From Actinomycetota bacterium (lineage in GTDB: Bacteria; Actinomycetota; Thermoleophilia; Gaiellales; Gaiellaceae), in the NCBI GenBank assembly GCA_013817555.1, contig JACDCN010000046.1, positions 1 through 11,111 on the forward strand: a DNA stretch of 11,111 bases, written 5' to 3'. The notes under the pieces are model-generated. The model worked only from the letters and a program-made list of their open reading frames with translations. It was not told where the DNA came from and made no database searches. Shown one piece after another: positions 1 to 7,316 of this stretch. Position 1 is the first letter of the stretch, and every line of letters begins with the position of its first letter. Made by a program: the position numbers and the translations under genes.

Positions 1-762
1 GTCTGAGCCCGACTACCTGGCCATCAACCGCGAGCGCTGGACGCGGTCGAATGAGGAGTACACGGGCAGCAGCGCGATCCGGGGGTGGCTGAAGGACGAC
101 ATCACGTGGGGCGTCTTCGGCGTCCCGGAGGCGGAGCTCGCAGTCTTGGGCAATGTCGAAGGCCTCGATGTCGTCGAGCTCGGGTGCGGCACGGCGTACT
201 TCGCCGCCTGGCTCGCGCGACGCGGCGCGCGGCCCGTCGGAGTCGACATCACACAGGCCCAGCTCGAGACCGCCCGAGCCTGCATGGCAGAGACAGGCAT
301 CCAGTTCCCGCTCATCGAGGCAAGCGCCGAAAACGTGCCGCTCCCTGATGCATCATTCGACCTCGCGATCTCGGAGCACGGCGCGAGCACATGGTGCGAC
401 CCGTACCGTTGGATCCCGGAGGCGGCCGGCTTCTGCGGTCGGGCGGCCGCCTCGTCTTCCTGCACTCCACACCGCTCGCGTTCCTCTGCTGGCCCGACAT
501 CGGCGATGCGACGACCGAGCTCCAGCGACCGTACTTCGGCATGCACCGCTTCCAGTGGACACCTGACGACGGCATCGAGTTCCAGATCACGCACGGGGAG
601 TGGATCGATGTGTTGCTCGGAGCGGGGTTTCAGATCGAAAGGCTGATCGAGCTCCAGGCTCCGGCTGATGCGACACGGCACGCGTATTACAGCGACTGGG
701 ATCCGGAGTGGAGCAAGAGGTGGCCCGGCGAGGAGATATGGGCCGCGCGCAAGACCGCCTGA
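1..762 (+). pseudogene. Class I SAM-dependent methyltransferase, frameshifted, 5' end at window edge
   Basis: The first part is read in the frame starting at base 2 (SEPDYLAINRERW...) and contains the SAM-binding motif I VVELGCGTAYFAAWLA (bases 170-217), the acidic motif II end VGVDIT (238-255) and the post-II motif PDASFDLAISE. After WIPEAA (to base 427) that frame degenerates, while the -1 frame continues perfectly as RLLRSGGRLVFLHSTP, the usual (R)LL+PGG+L motif, and ends in EEIWAARKTA with TGA at 760-762. One missing C in the run at 426-427 explains everything; it is either a real inactivating mutation or a sequencing/assembly error. Restored length would be about 254 residues, normal for the family. 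Since SEPDYLAINRERW looks like a natural N-terminus, base 1 (g) may be the last base of the ATG/GTG start (inference). Substrate unknown. It overlaps maf by 25 bases. Confidence 0.8.
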
Positions 763-1322
763 TCCTCGCCTCGACGAGCCCGCAGCGCCGCGCGATCCTC
801 GAGCAGCTCCGGATCCCGTTCGAGGTGGTGGCCCCAACCTACGTCGAGCGCGACACGCCGGATCTCGCGCCTGCCGAGCTCGTACGCGCCCATGCCGAAG
901 GGAAAGCGTGTTCCGTCCACGAGGAAGGTCGGCTCACGCTCGGCGTCGACACGGCAGTGGCTCTCGACGGGCGGATCTACGGAAAGCCCGAAGACGTGGA
1001 GGACGCAGGGCGGATGCTGCATGACCTCTCCGGCCGAGGTCACTCGGTCGTCTCCGGTCTCTGTCTCCTGGGTCCGAATATTGACGTCGTCGCGCACGAG
1101 GTCACCAGCGTGACGTTCAGGTCTCTCACCGCCAGGCTCGTCACCACCTACCTCGCGAGCGGAGAGTGGCAGGGACGCGCGGGCGCTTACGCGATCCAGG
1201 GGCTCGGCGGACGGCTGGTCGAGCGGATCGAGGGCGACTACCTGAACGTGGTGGGGCTTCCGGGAGCGCTTCTTCTGTCGCTGCTCGAGCTGCACGCTCC
1301 GAATGTGCTGGAAAAGGCGTAG
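738..1322 (+). CDS. maf: Maf-family nucleotide pyrophosphatase
   Basis: Maf proteins hydrolyse non-canonical or excess nucleoside triphosphates to the monophosphate and pyrophosphate in the cytoplasm (dTTP/UTP or CTP type, or modified bases) and are linked to septum/division control. Visible family motifs: LILASTSPQRR (residues 8-18), the catalytic-Asp loop GVDTAV with D71, followed by GKP (82-84), the VTFR strand (125-128), the AGAYAIQG loop (148-155) and the C-terminal GDYLNVVGLP. Length 194 residues matches the family (about 190-200). I chose ATG 738 because it puts the LILAS strand at residue 8; an AGGAG (731-735) lies very close, and in-frame GTGs at 708 and 720 are alternatives. SPQRR replaces the more usual SPRR, a small deviation. 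It overlaps the methyltransferase end and stops 16 bases before mreB, the classic maf-mreB adjacency. Confidence 0.92.
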   Translation: MGRAQDRLILASTSPQRRAILEQLRIPFEVVAPTYVERDTPDLAPAELVRAHAEGKACSVHEEGRLTLGVDTAVALDGRIYGKPEDVEDAGRMLHDLSGRGHSVVSGLCLLGPNIDVVAHEVTSVTFRSLTARLVTTYLASGEWQGRAGAYAIQGLGGRLVERIEGDYLNVVGLPGALLLSLLELHAPNVLEKA

Positions 1323-1323
1323 G

Positions 1324-1329
1324 TAGACT
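1324..1329 (+). promoter_or_regulatory. -10 element of a probably leaderless mreB promoter
   Basis: TAGACT begins one base after the maf stop codon and ends nine bases before the mreB ATG (1339). There is no Shine-Dalgarno in the 16-base gap, so transcription would start at or next to the A of the ATG. No convincing TTGACA-like -35 is visible around 1300-1306. The same hexamer sits at almost the same distance from mreC (2648-2653). Confidence 0.6.
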
Positions 1330-1338
1330 CGGCCTCCC

Positions 1339-2391
1339 ATGGCCTGGTTCAAGTCCTTAACCGGCTTCGGCGGCCGCGACATGGCCGTCGATCTCGGCAC
1401 TGCGAACACGCTCGTGTACGTTCGCGGGCGCGGAATCGTGCTCTCCGAGCCGTCGGTTGTCGCGATCGATCAGCGGACGGGTGAGGTGCACGCGGTCGGT
1501 GTCGAGGCCAAGCGGATGCTCGGCCGGACGCCCGGGACGATCTCGGCGATCCGGCCCCTGAAGGATGGCGTCATCGCCGACTTCGACGTGACCGAGCAGA
1601 TGCTGCGGCACTTCATCCAGAAGGTGCATCAGCACCGCTTCGCGCATCCACGCGTCGTCGTCTGCGTTCCCTCCGGTGTGACCGGAGTCGAGAAACGCGC
1701 TGTCGAGGAAGCGACGCTGTCAGCCGGCGCGCGCCAGGCGTACCTGATCGAAGAGCCGATGGCCGCGGCGATCGGCGCAGGCCTTCCCGTCGCAGAGCCG
1801 ACTGGGAACATGATCGTGGACATCGGGGGCGGAACAACTGAGGTGGCGATCATCTCTCTCGGCGGCATCGTTGTGTCACAGAGCATGCGCGTGGGCGGCG
1901 ACGAGATGGACGAAGCGATCGTCAACCACATCAAGAAGGAGTACAAGCTGCTCGTCGGCACGCAGACTGCCGAGGAGATCAAGCTCGAGATCGGCTCGGC
2001 GTTCCGGCTCAAAGAAGAGCTACAGGCCGAGGTCCGGGGACGCGACATGCTGACCGGTCTTCCCAAGACCGTGATCATCTCGTCCGAGGAGATTCGCAGA
2101 GCCCTCGAGGAGCCCGTGTCACAGATCATCGACGCGATGAAGTCGACGCTCGACAAGACCCCGCCCGAGCTGGCCGCGGACATCATGGATCGCGGTATCG
2201 TCCTTGCCGGCGGCGGCGCACTTCTCCAAGGCCTCGACGAGCGCGTGCGGCACGAGACGCAGATGCCGGTGCACCTCGCGGAGAGCCCGCTGACCTGCGT
2301 CGCGGTCGGCTCCGGGCGCAGCCTCGAGGAGTTCGACGTCATCCATCGCTCGAACCGAAGCCGCGCTCGCCGCAACGGCATGCTGCGGTAG
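1339..2391 (+). CDS. mreB: Rod shape-determining protein MreB (actin homologue)
   Basis: MreB polymerises with ATP on the inner face of the membrane and orients the elongation machinery. The 350 residues carry the whole actin-fold signature: phosphate-1 loop DLGTANTLVY (from D18), the catalytic-Glu region IEEPMAAAIGAG (E138/E139), phosphate-2 loop DIGGGTTEVAI (from D161), and the adenosine motif LAGGGALLQGLDE (from about residue 289). The N-terminus MAWFKSLTGF is short and amphipathic, as expected for membrane attachment. Length is slightly above the usual 335-347 because of a basic tail (NRSRARRNGMLR). The start is fixed by the -10 element nine bases upstream and absence of a ribosome binding site. 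A strong hairpin 16 bases after the stop and a new promoter before mreC suggest that mreB can be transcribed apart from mreCD. Confidence 0.97.
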   Translation: MAWFKSLTGFGGRDMAVDLGTANTLVYVRGRGIVLSEPSVVAIDQRTGEVHAVGVEAKRMLGRTPGTISAIRPLKDGVIADFDVTEQMLRHFIQKVHQHRFAHPRVVVCVPSGVTGVEKRAVEEATLSAGARQAYLIEEPMAAAIGAGLPVAEPTGNMIVDIGGGTTEVAIISLGGIVVSQSMRVGGDEMDEAIVNHIKKEYKLLVGTQTAEEIKLEIGSAFRLKEELQAEVRGRDMLTGLPKTVIISSEEIRRALEEPVSQIIDAMKSTLDKTPPELAADIMDRGIVLAGGGALLQGLDERVRHETQMPVHLAESPLTCVAVGSGRSLEEFDVIHRSNRSRARRNGMLR

Positions 2392-2406
2392 GGACATGGC
2401 TCATCT

Positions 2407-2439
2407 CGCTCGAATGCCCGCGGCCGGGGCGTTTGAGCG
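2407..2439 (+). terminator. Stem-loop after mreB (13 bp), candidate terminator without U-tract
   Basis: CGCTCGAATGCCC (2407-2419) pairs over all 13 positions with GGGCGTTTGAGCG (2427-2439) if two G-U wobbles are allowed, leaving a 7-base loop. It lies 16 bases past the mreB stop. It is followed by TTATCG, not a run of T, so it would be the U-poor kind of terminator common in actinobacteria, or a 3'-end stabiliser. Confidence 0.55.
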
Positions 2440-2535
2440 TTATCGCCGGACACGTCCAGTCGCGGCAGTCCTCCAAGCGCGATACAGCGAGAGTTGGACA
2501 GTTGACGAAAACCCGGGTCTGACCCTGGCCATGTC

Positions 2536-2566
2536 CGAATCGGCCGCGTGAAGCGTGCCGATTTCG
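2536..2566 (+). other. Stem-loop, 12 bp with two single-base bulges
   Basis: CGAATCGGCCGC (2536-2547) pairs with GCG, then GCCGATT, then CG (2553-2566), bulging T2556 and T2564 and leaving the loop GTGAA. The stem is GC-rich enough to fold in RNA. No T-run follows (TGACAAAGG), so it is not an obvious terminator; its role is unknown. Confidence 0.5.
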
Positions 2567-2582
2567 TGACAAAGGATCCACA

Positions 2583-2630
2583 GGGTCGAGCGGGAGAGCC
2601 GAGAACCCGAATCTGGCTCGAGCCCATTTT
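2583..2630 (+). terminator. Candidate intrinsic terminator upstream of mreC
   Basis: GGGTCGAGC (2583-2591) pairs with GCTCGAGCCC (2616-2625) as a 9-bp stem with G2622 bulged; inside the loop GGG (2592-2594) can pair with CCC (2606-2608). The right arm is followed at once by ATTTT (2626-2630). This resembles a rho-independent terminator and ends 17 bases ahead of the mreC -10, so it would separate mreB transcription from the mreC operon. Confidence 0.5.
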
Positions 2631-2647
2631 CCGACCAAGCATCTAGC

Positions 2648-2653
2648 TAGACT
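2648..2653 (+). promoter_or_regulatory. -10 element of a probably leaderless mreC operon promoter
   Basis: TAGACT sits eight bases before the GTG of mreC (2662). No Shine-Dalgarno separates them, so the transcript probably begins at the start codon. No -35 consensus is apparent at the expected distance. It is identical in sequence, and within one base in spacing, to the mreB element at 1324, suggesting matched expression of the two units. Confidence 0.6.
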
Positions 2654-2661
2654 GGGCCGCT

Positions 2662-3603
2662 GTGCCAAGGGGACGCAGCGCCCGATCGGCGGCGCTGGGC
2701 GTGACAGTCCGGCGCACTCCGACGACAACGCTCGGCTCACGCGGTGGAGGCCCGCTTCGGCGGCGCCTTGCGGTGGGCTGCCTCGTGCTGCTCTCCCTCG
2801 TCCTCATCACGATGTCCTTTCGCTCGGGCGAGAACGGGCAGCTCGGCGGCGTCCAATCGGCAGGCTCCACGGTCCTGAAGCCGTTCGCGGTCGGGTTCGA
2901 GCGCCTCGTGCAGCCCTTCCGCGACGCGTATGAATGGAGCGACAGCCTCCTCACCGCACGCTCCGAGGCCGAGCGCCTGCGAGCGGAGAATCGGGAGCTC
3001 CGCCAGCGAGCGATCCAGAGCGAGTTCGCGCTGCAGGAAAACGAGTATCTGCGCGGCCTGCAGGACTACATCGACGGTCGGCGGTTCCCTGACGACTTCC
3101 AGCCGATCTCCGCCGAAGTGATCGGCCGGCCGGCGGGAGCCTTCACGCAGGCGATCGTGATCGCAGCCGGCTCGCGACACGATGTCCGCGTCAACGATCC
3201 GGTTGTCACCGCCGACGGCCTCGTCGGCCTGGTGACGCGGGTGACGCCGAGCACCGCGCGGATTCAGCTCCTGACCGATCAGGAGGCCGCTGTGTCAGCT
3301 GTCGACCTGCCAACCCGTGCCGAAGGCATCGTCCGCCACGCGCGCGGCACCAGGGAGACGCTCGTTCTCGATCGCGTCCGCAAGCAAGATGTGATCAGAA
3401 TCGGTGACGATGTCGTGACCGCCGGTTGGCGAGCGAGTGGCTTGAGCTCGCTCTACCCGAAAGGCATCCCGATCGGAGAGGTCTCGAGCGTCGGGCAGAC
3501 TGACACCGACCTCTTCCAGCAGGTGCAGGTCGATCCGTATGTCGACTTCGGCTCGCTCGACGCCGTCCTCGTGCTCGTACCGACGGAGCGTCGCAGCCGG
3601 TGA
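2662..3603 (+). CDS. mreC: Rod shape-determining protein MreC
   Basis: MreC is a single-pass membrane protein whose extracytoplasmic part assembles and activates the PBP2-RodA elongation complex. The 313 residues show the expected order: a basic cytoplasmic N-terminus with Arg-rich RRR (33-35), one transmembrane helix (about 36-53, LAVGCLVLLSLVLITMSF), a heptad-like coiled coil (about 97-137, rich in E/L/R/A), then the beta-rich MreC domain with ISAEVIGRP, DPVVTADGLVGLV and a C-terminal GDDVVTAGW...LYPKGIPIGEV segment, typical of the family. Length is normal (270-340). The GTG start is supported by the -10 element eight bases upstream; there is no ribosome binding site. It overlaps mreD by four bases (GTGA) and heads a coupled operon. 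Confidence 0.95.
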   Translation: MPRGRSARSAALGVTVRRTPTTTLGSRGGGPLRRRLAVGCLVLLSLVLITMSFRSGENGQLGGVQSAGSTVLKPFAVGFERLVQPFRDAYEWSDSLLTARSEAERLRAENRELRQRAIQSEFALQENEYLRGLQDYIDGRRFPDDFQPISAEVIGRPAGAFTQAIVIAAGSRHDVRVNDPVVTADGLVGLVTRVTPSTARIQLLTDQEAAVSAVDLPTRAEGIVRHARGTRETLVLDRVRKQDVIRIGDDVVTAGWRASGLSSLYPKGIPIGEVSSVGQTDTDLFQQVQVDPYVDFGSLDAVLVLVPTERRSR

Positions 3604-4127
3604 CCGGGGGAGCAATGGCCCGCGTGTCAGCTGTCGTCTTCGTCGCGGCCATGCTGCAGGCGGTCATCGTCTCGTCGCTCGTCATCGGCGGCGGCGCGCC
3701 TGACCTCTTGCTCGTCGTGGCGATCTCCCTCGGGCTGCTGCGTGGGTCGATCGCGGGCGCGGTGTCCGGCTTCGCGGGCGGCCTCGTCGTGGATCTCCTT
3801 ACGCTCGACACGCTCGGGATCACGTCGCTCGTGCTGACCCTGGCCGGATTCTGGGCAGGCCGCTACGCGGAGACCACCGGACGCGGGCGTCGCCTTGCTC
3901 CGCTCGTCGCCGTCGGGGTGATCACCATGCTCGCCGGCGTCTTCGGATTCGTGCTCCACTACATGCTAGGCGTGGAGGTGCTGGCACGACACGCACTCGT
4001 CACGGCGCTCGCGCCGACCGTCCTCCTGAATCTCCTGCTTGCGCTGCCGGTCTACGCGCTCGTCCGGGCGAGCGTGCGCGAGCCGGAGCGATTCGACCGA
4101 TCGCCGGAGGTCGAGGTCCTTGTCTGA
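3600..4127 (+). CDS. mreD: Rod shape-determining protein MreD
   Basis: MreD is a small polytopic membrane protein of the elongation complex. The 175 residues are almost entirely hydrophobic with about five predicted membrane segments, e.g. SAVVFVAAMLQAVIVSSLVI, then PDLLLVVAISLGLL, a Gly-rich segment GSIAGAVSGFAGGLVVDLL (the conserved small-residue/Asp region of MreD), and two C-terminal helices. The position between mreC and the PBP2 gene supports the call, since MreD sequences diverge strongly. The GTG at 3600 overlaps the mreC stop (GTGA) and has GGAG 11 bases upstream; an ATG at 3615 preceded by GGGGGAG is the alternative but with only two bases of spacing. The C-terminal tail is hydrophilic and acidic. 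Confidence 0.88.
   Translation: MTGGAMARVSAVVFVAAMLQAVIVSSLVIGGGAPDLLLVVAISLGLLRGSIAGAVSGFAGGLVVDLLTLDTLGITSLVLTLAGFWAGRYAETTGRGRRLAPLVAVGVITMLAGVFGFVLHYMLGVEVLARHALVTALAPTVLLNLLLALPVYALVRASVREPERFDRSPEVEVLV
4106..4110 (+). promoter_or_regulatory. Shine-Dalgarno that fixes the mrdA TTG start
   Basis: GGAGG inside the 3' end of mreD lies nine bases before a TTG (4120) that opens the PBP2 frame. The open frame reaches back to 4039, but the stretch before 4120 reads as out-of-frame mreD (Arg/Ser-rich), so the TTG is the better start. Confidence 0.75.
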
Positions 4128-6126
4128 CGGCGGATACAACGAGCGTCGCTCCCCCTCCGAGCGCTTCCTCCCACCGGACCCGCGTGTACGAGAGCCGTAC
4201 CGGCTGACGCCGGCGCTGGCGCTCAGGGTCGGCGTGCTCGGCGGCGTCGCTCTGCTCGTATTCGCAGTTCTCTTCCTGCGGCTCTGGTCGCTTCAGGTGC
4301 TCTCCGGCGACGAGTATCTGAATGCAGCGCAGAACAATCAGCTGCGGCTCGTACGGGTCGAGGCGCCGCGCGGGCCGATCGTGGATCGTCACGGCCGCGC
4401 GATCGTCTCGAATGTCGCCGGCACGGCCGTGCGCCTCTGGATCGGAGACATGCCCAGGGAGGGCCGGCACGAACTCGTTCAGCGACTCGCGGAAGTTCTC
4501 AAGGTGCCCGCGAGGGCGCTCGCTCGCGAGGTGGACGAGGGCCGGGAAGATCCACTGACACCGATCACAGTCAAGACGTCGGTCGGCGAGGAGCAGGTGA
4601 ACTACCTGTACGAGCACCAAGCCGAGTTCCCGGGCGTCGAGATCGCTCAGATCTACCTCCGCAACTACGAGTACAACACCCTCGCCGCTCACATCCTCGG
4701 CCATGTCGGAGAGATCTCGCCGGAGGAGCTCAAGCGCCTTCGGCGCGAGGGCTACCGCGCGGGAGATCGCATCGGCAAGGCCGGCATCGAGGCGGCGTTC
4801 GACACCTACCTCCGCGGGGACGACGGCCGCGCCCAGATCCGCGTCGATTCGCTCGGAAACCAGGTGAGCGACCTCGAGCTGCGCAGAGAGGCACGCGCGG
4901 GCTACGCACTCAGGCTCACCCTCGACATCCGCCTGCAACGCGCGGCCGAAGACGCCCTCCGCTATGGCATCGACCTGGCGCACCAAAACGACAACTGGGC
5001 CGCGAACGGCGGCTCGATCGTCGCGCTCGATCCGCGCGACGGCGCGGTTCTCGCGATGGCGTCGGCGCCGACATACAAGCCGTCGATCTACGTCGGGCGA
5101 GTCGATCCGAAGAAGCTCCAGCCGCTGCTCGATGAGGAAGTGGCGCGCCGCGCCAACTCGCCGGGTTTGAATCGAGCCCTTGCCGGCCTCTACCCGCCCG
5201 GCTCGACCTGGAAGCCGGTCACCGCCCTCGCAGGCATGCAGGAGCACGTGTTCTCGGCCTACGAGTCGCTCCAGTGCTCACCGGTCGCGTACTACGGTCT
5301 CGACCGACAACGGTTCCAGAACTGGAACCCGTACGTCGACCGGCCGATGAGGCTCGACGAGGCGCTCGCAGAATCTTGCGACACCTACTTCTACGAAATC
5401 GGAGACCGCTTCTACCAGCGTGGGAAAGAGGGCCGAACGCGCATGCAGCAATGGGCGCGACGCTTCGGTTTCGGAGCCGCGACCGGGCTCGACATCGGCG
5501 GAGAGGAGGAGGGACTGCTTCCGACTCCGGACTGGCGCTGGAAGACATTCGAGAGCGACTGGGATCGCGCCTGGAATCCCGGCGACTCGATCCAGCTCTC
5601 GATCGGCCAGAAGGACCTTCTCGTGACTCCGCTCCAGATGGCCTCGTTCTACGCGATGCTCGCCAATGGCGGCGACGTCGTTACGCCCTACGTGGTCTCG
5701 GGAGTCGAGCAGCCTGGCGCGAAGGGCTCTCCGCGCGTCGTCCTTCGCCGCTTCGCGTCGCCGCCTCGCCGGGACTCCGGCGTCGATTCGGGTGCGCTCA
5801 GCGCCGTCCGGGACGGGCTCTATCTGGCGACGCATTCGGCCAGCGGAACGTCCTCGGGCGTCTTCGCCAACTACGCCGTCCCGATCTCGGGCAAGACGGG
5901 GACGGCGGAGAAGGTCGTGCCGCTTCCTGGGTATCCGAGCGATCACCTCGAGGATCAGTCGTGGTGGTGCGGATGGGGACCTTCTGAGGACGCCAAGATC
6001 GTCGTCTGCGCGATGATCGAGAACGGCGGACACGGGTCGACCGCCGCGGCGCCGGCAGCACTTCGCGTCTTCGAGCGCTTCTTCGGCGAGAAAGCGCCTT
6101 CCACCGTCCTCAGGGCCACAGATTGA
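4120..6126 (+). CDS. mrdA: Penicillin-binding protein 2 (class B transpeptidase)
   Basis: This is the DD-transpeptidase that crosslinks peptidoglycan made by RodA during elongation. From TTG 4120 it has 668 residues: a cytoplasmic tail of about 35, one membrane anchor (about 37-58, VGVLGGVALLVFAVLFLRLW), the class B dimerisation/pedestal region with RGPIVDRHGRAIVSN and GHVGEISPEEL, the GKAGIEAAFD motif, then the transpeptidase domain. Active-site motifs are all present: S362-T-W-K (nucleophile Ser in PGSTWK), S419-C-D (the SxD form typical of PBP2, not SxN) and K592-T-G in SGKTGTAE. The conserved C-terminal WWCGW...IENGG block follows. It overlaps mreD by eight bases and rodA by one, so translation is coupled. 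Beta-lactam target by family. Confidence 0.95.
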   Translation: MSDGGYNERRSPSERFLPPDPRVREPYRLTPALALRVGVLGGVALLVFAVLFLRLWSLQVLSGDEYLNAAQNNQLRLVRVEAPRGPIVDRHGRAIVSNVAGTAVRLWIGDMPREGRHELVQRLAEVLKVPARALAREVDEGREDPLTPITVKTSVGEEQVNYLYEHQAEFPGVEIAQIYLRNYEYNTLAAHILGHVGEISPEELKRLRREGYRAGDRIGKAGIEAAFDTYLRGDDGRAQIRVDSLGNQVSDLELRREARAGYALRLTLDIRLQRAAEDALRYGIDLAHQNDNWAANGGSIVALDPRDGAVLAMASAPTYKPSIYVGRVDPKKLQPLLDEEVARRANSPGLNRALAGLYPPGSTWKPVTALAGMQEHVFSAYESLQCSPVAYYGLDRQRFQNWNPYVDRPMRLDEALAESCDTYFYEIGDRFYQRGKEGRTRMQQWARRFGFGAATGLDIGGEEEGLLPTPDWRWKTFESDWDRAWNPGDSIQLSIGQKDLLVTPLQMASFYAMLANGGDVVTPYVVSGVEQPGAKGSPRVVLRRFASPPRRDSGVDSGALSAVRDGLYLATHSASGTSSGVFANYAVPISGKTGTAEKVVPLPGYPSDHLEDQSWWCGWGPSEDAKIVVCAMIENGGHGSTAAAPAALRVFERFFGEKAPSTVLRATD

Positions 6127-7316
6127 TGATCGAAGCTGCTGCACGTCCCGGGATCAGGGCCAGGGGACCGCGTGCCGAATCGCACCCGCTGGCATTGGTG
6201 CGCAGGCTCGACTGGCTCCTCCTCGCCACCGCAGTCGCGCTCGTCGCATACGGCCTGTGGGTCGTGGCCGGGATCACCCGCTTCGACATTCCGGGTGAGC
6301 CGGACTACTACCTCGTACGCCAGGCTATCGCCGCCGGAATCGGGCTCGTCGCGCTGATCGCCGCGACCCTCGTTCCGATCGACCTCGCCCGGCGCCATTG
6401 GCGCGCCCTGTACGGCACAGCGCTCGCCTTGATGTTCCTCGTCTTCCTCGTCGCCGAGACGATCCGCGGCTCCAAGCGCTGGATCGACCTCGGCTTTATC
6501 CAGTTCCAGCCTTCCGAGCTCGGGAAGGTCCTCTTCGTCCTCGCGCTGGCGGGGTTCCTCGTCGAGCGGGCCGGCCGGGTGACGCGCTGGCGGACGCTGC
6601 TCTATGCGGTCGGGCTCGGAGCCGCTCCAATCTTGCTCGTGTTCCTCCAGCCGGACCTAGGAACCGCGCTCGTCTACGCGGCCGCGCTGTTCTCGCTCCT
6701 CTTCTTCGTCGGTGTCCGCTGGCGACAACTGCTCACGCTGATCGTCGTCGCCGTTCTCGTGATCCTCTCCGTGCTCTGGTTCCTGCCTGCCGCCGGGGTG
6801 GAGGTACTGAAGCCGTATCAGACCGATCGATTGACCGGGCTCGTCGACCGCGACCGGGATCCGAGCGGGCTCACCTGGAATGTGAATCAGTCGATCACGG
6901 CGGTCGGCGCCGGGGGGCTCACCGGTCGAGGGCCCACGGAGGCGAGCCAGACACGCCGGGACTTCCTGCCCGAGCACGCAACCGACTTCGCCTTCGCGTC
7001 GCTGGCCGAGCAGCGCGGATTCGTAGGCTCATCGATCTTGCTCCTGCTCTATCTCCTCGTCATCTGGCGCGGACTCAGAGTCATCACGGTCGCAGGTGAT
7101 CTTTACGGCGCCGTCGTGGCAGGAGGCCTCGTCTTTGCCCTTGTGTTCCAGGTCTTCGTCAACGTCGGCATGACGATGGGCGTCGCGCCGGTGACCGGCA
7201 TCCCGCTCCCGTTCGTCACGGTCGGTGGAAGCTCGATGGTGGCGAACCTCCTCATGATCGGCGTCCTCCAAGGCATCCACGTCCGTGGCGCCCCCGCCAG
7301 GAGATCGTTTCCGTGA
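6126..7316 (+). CDS. rodA: Peptidoglycan glycosyltransferase RodA (SEDS family)
   Basis: RodA polymerises lipid II into glycan strands with PBP2. The 396 residues hold about ten membrane helices and the SEDS signatures: SKRWIDLGFIQFQPSELGKV, LQPDLGTALVY, the long extracytoplasmic loop WNVNQSITAVGAGGLTGRG, FLPEHATDFAFASLAEQRGF (D287 in this loop is the probable catalytic Asp by analogy with characterised RodA), and the C-terminal GIPLPFVTVGGSSMVANLL. The ATG at 6126 shares its A with the PBP2 stop (TGATG); a TTG one codon earlier (6123) is possible. AGGG at 6112-6115 is a weak ribosome binding site, and coupling to mrdA is likely. Presence of the rod-complex partners favours RodA over FtsW. 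Confidence 0.94.
   Translation: MIEAAARPGIRARGPRAESHPLALVRRLDWLLLATAVALVAYGLWVVAGITRFDIPGEPDYYLVRQAIAAGIGLVALIAATLVPIDLARRHWRALYGTALALMFLVFLVAETIRGSKRWIDLGFIQFQPSELGKVLFVLALAGFLVERAGRVTRWRTLLYAVGLGAAPILLVFLQPDLGTALVYAAALFSLLFFVGVRWRQLLTLIVVAVLVILSVLWFLPAAGVEVLKPYQTDRLTGLVDRDRDPSGLTWNVNQSITAVGAGGLTGRGPTEASQTRRDFLPEHATDFAFASLAEQRGFVGSSILLLLYLLVIWRGLRVITVAGDLYGAVVAGGLVFALVFQVFVNVGMTMGVAPVTGIPLPFVTVGGSSMVANLLMIGVLQGIHVRGAPARRSFP

Larger units (their letters stand above)
2392..2661 (+). other. Non-coding, highly structured gap between mreB and mreC
   Basis: No credible gene lies here on either strand; open frames are shadows continuing from the neighbouring genes. It holds three stable stem-loops (2407-2439, 2536-2566, 2583-2625), a further 7-bp pairing (2494-2500 with 2532-2538) mutually exclusive with the second stem, a short dyad GGAC-AC-GTCC (2448-2457), and the mreC -10 at 2648. 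It may be a long mreB 3' UTR, tandem terminators, or an unrecognised small RNA. No clear promoter for an independent RNA is visible inside it. Confidence 0.6.

Noticed and set aside
2502..2507. TTGACG resembling a -35 box in the mreB-mreC gap
   Set aside because: No TANNNT hexamer lies 16-19 bases downstream (the sequence there is CTGGCC/GGCCAT), so no promoter can be built from it.
2515..2525. GGGTC-T-GACCC palindrome
   Set aside because: An 11-base GC dyad with a one-base centre, not next to a promoter element and not repeated elsewhere in the window that I can see; likely chance.
1629..2642. Minus-strand open frame opposite mreB and the mreB-mreC gap
   Set aside because: Shadow of mreB; it runs into the gap only because GC-rich sequence has few stops. 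Composition is Ser/Arg/Pro-rich and unlike a real protein.
4000..5247. Minus-strand open frame of 415 codons opposite mreD and mrdA
   Set aside because: Antisense shadow of confidently identified genes, with no motif or ribosome binding site of its own.
6398..7099. 233-codon plus-strand open frame inside rodA
   Set aside because: Arg/Pro/Ala-rich out-of-frame reading of rodA, whose own frame shows all SEDS motifs.
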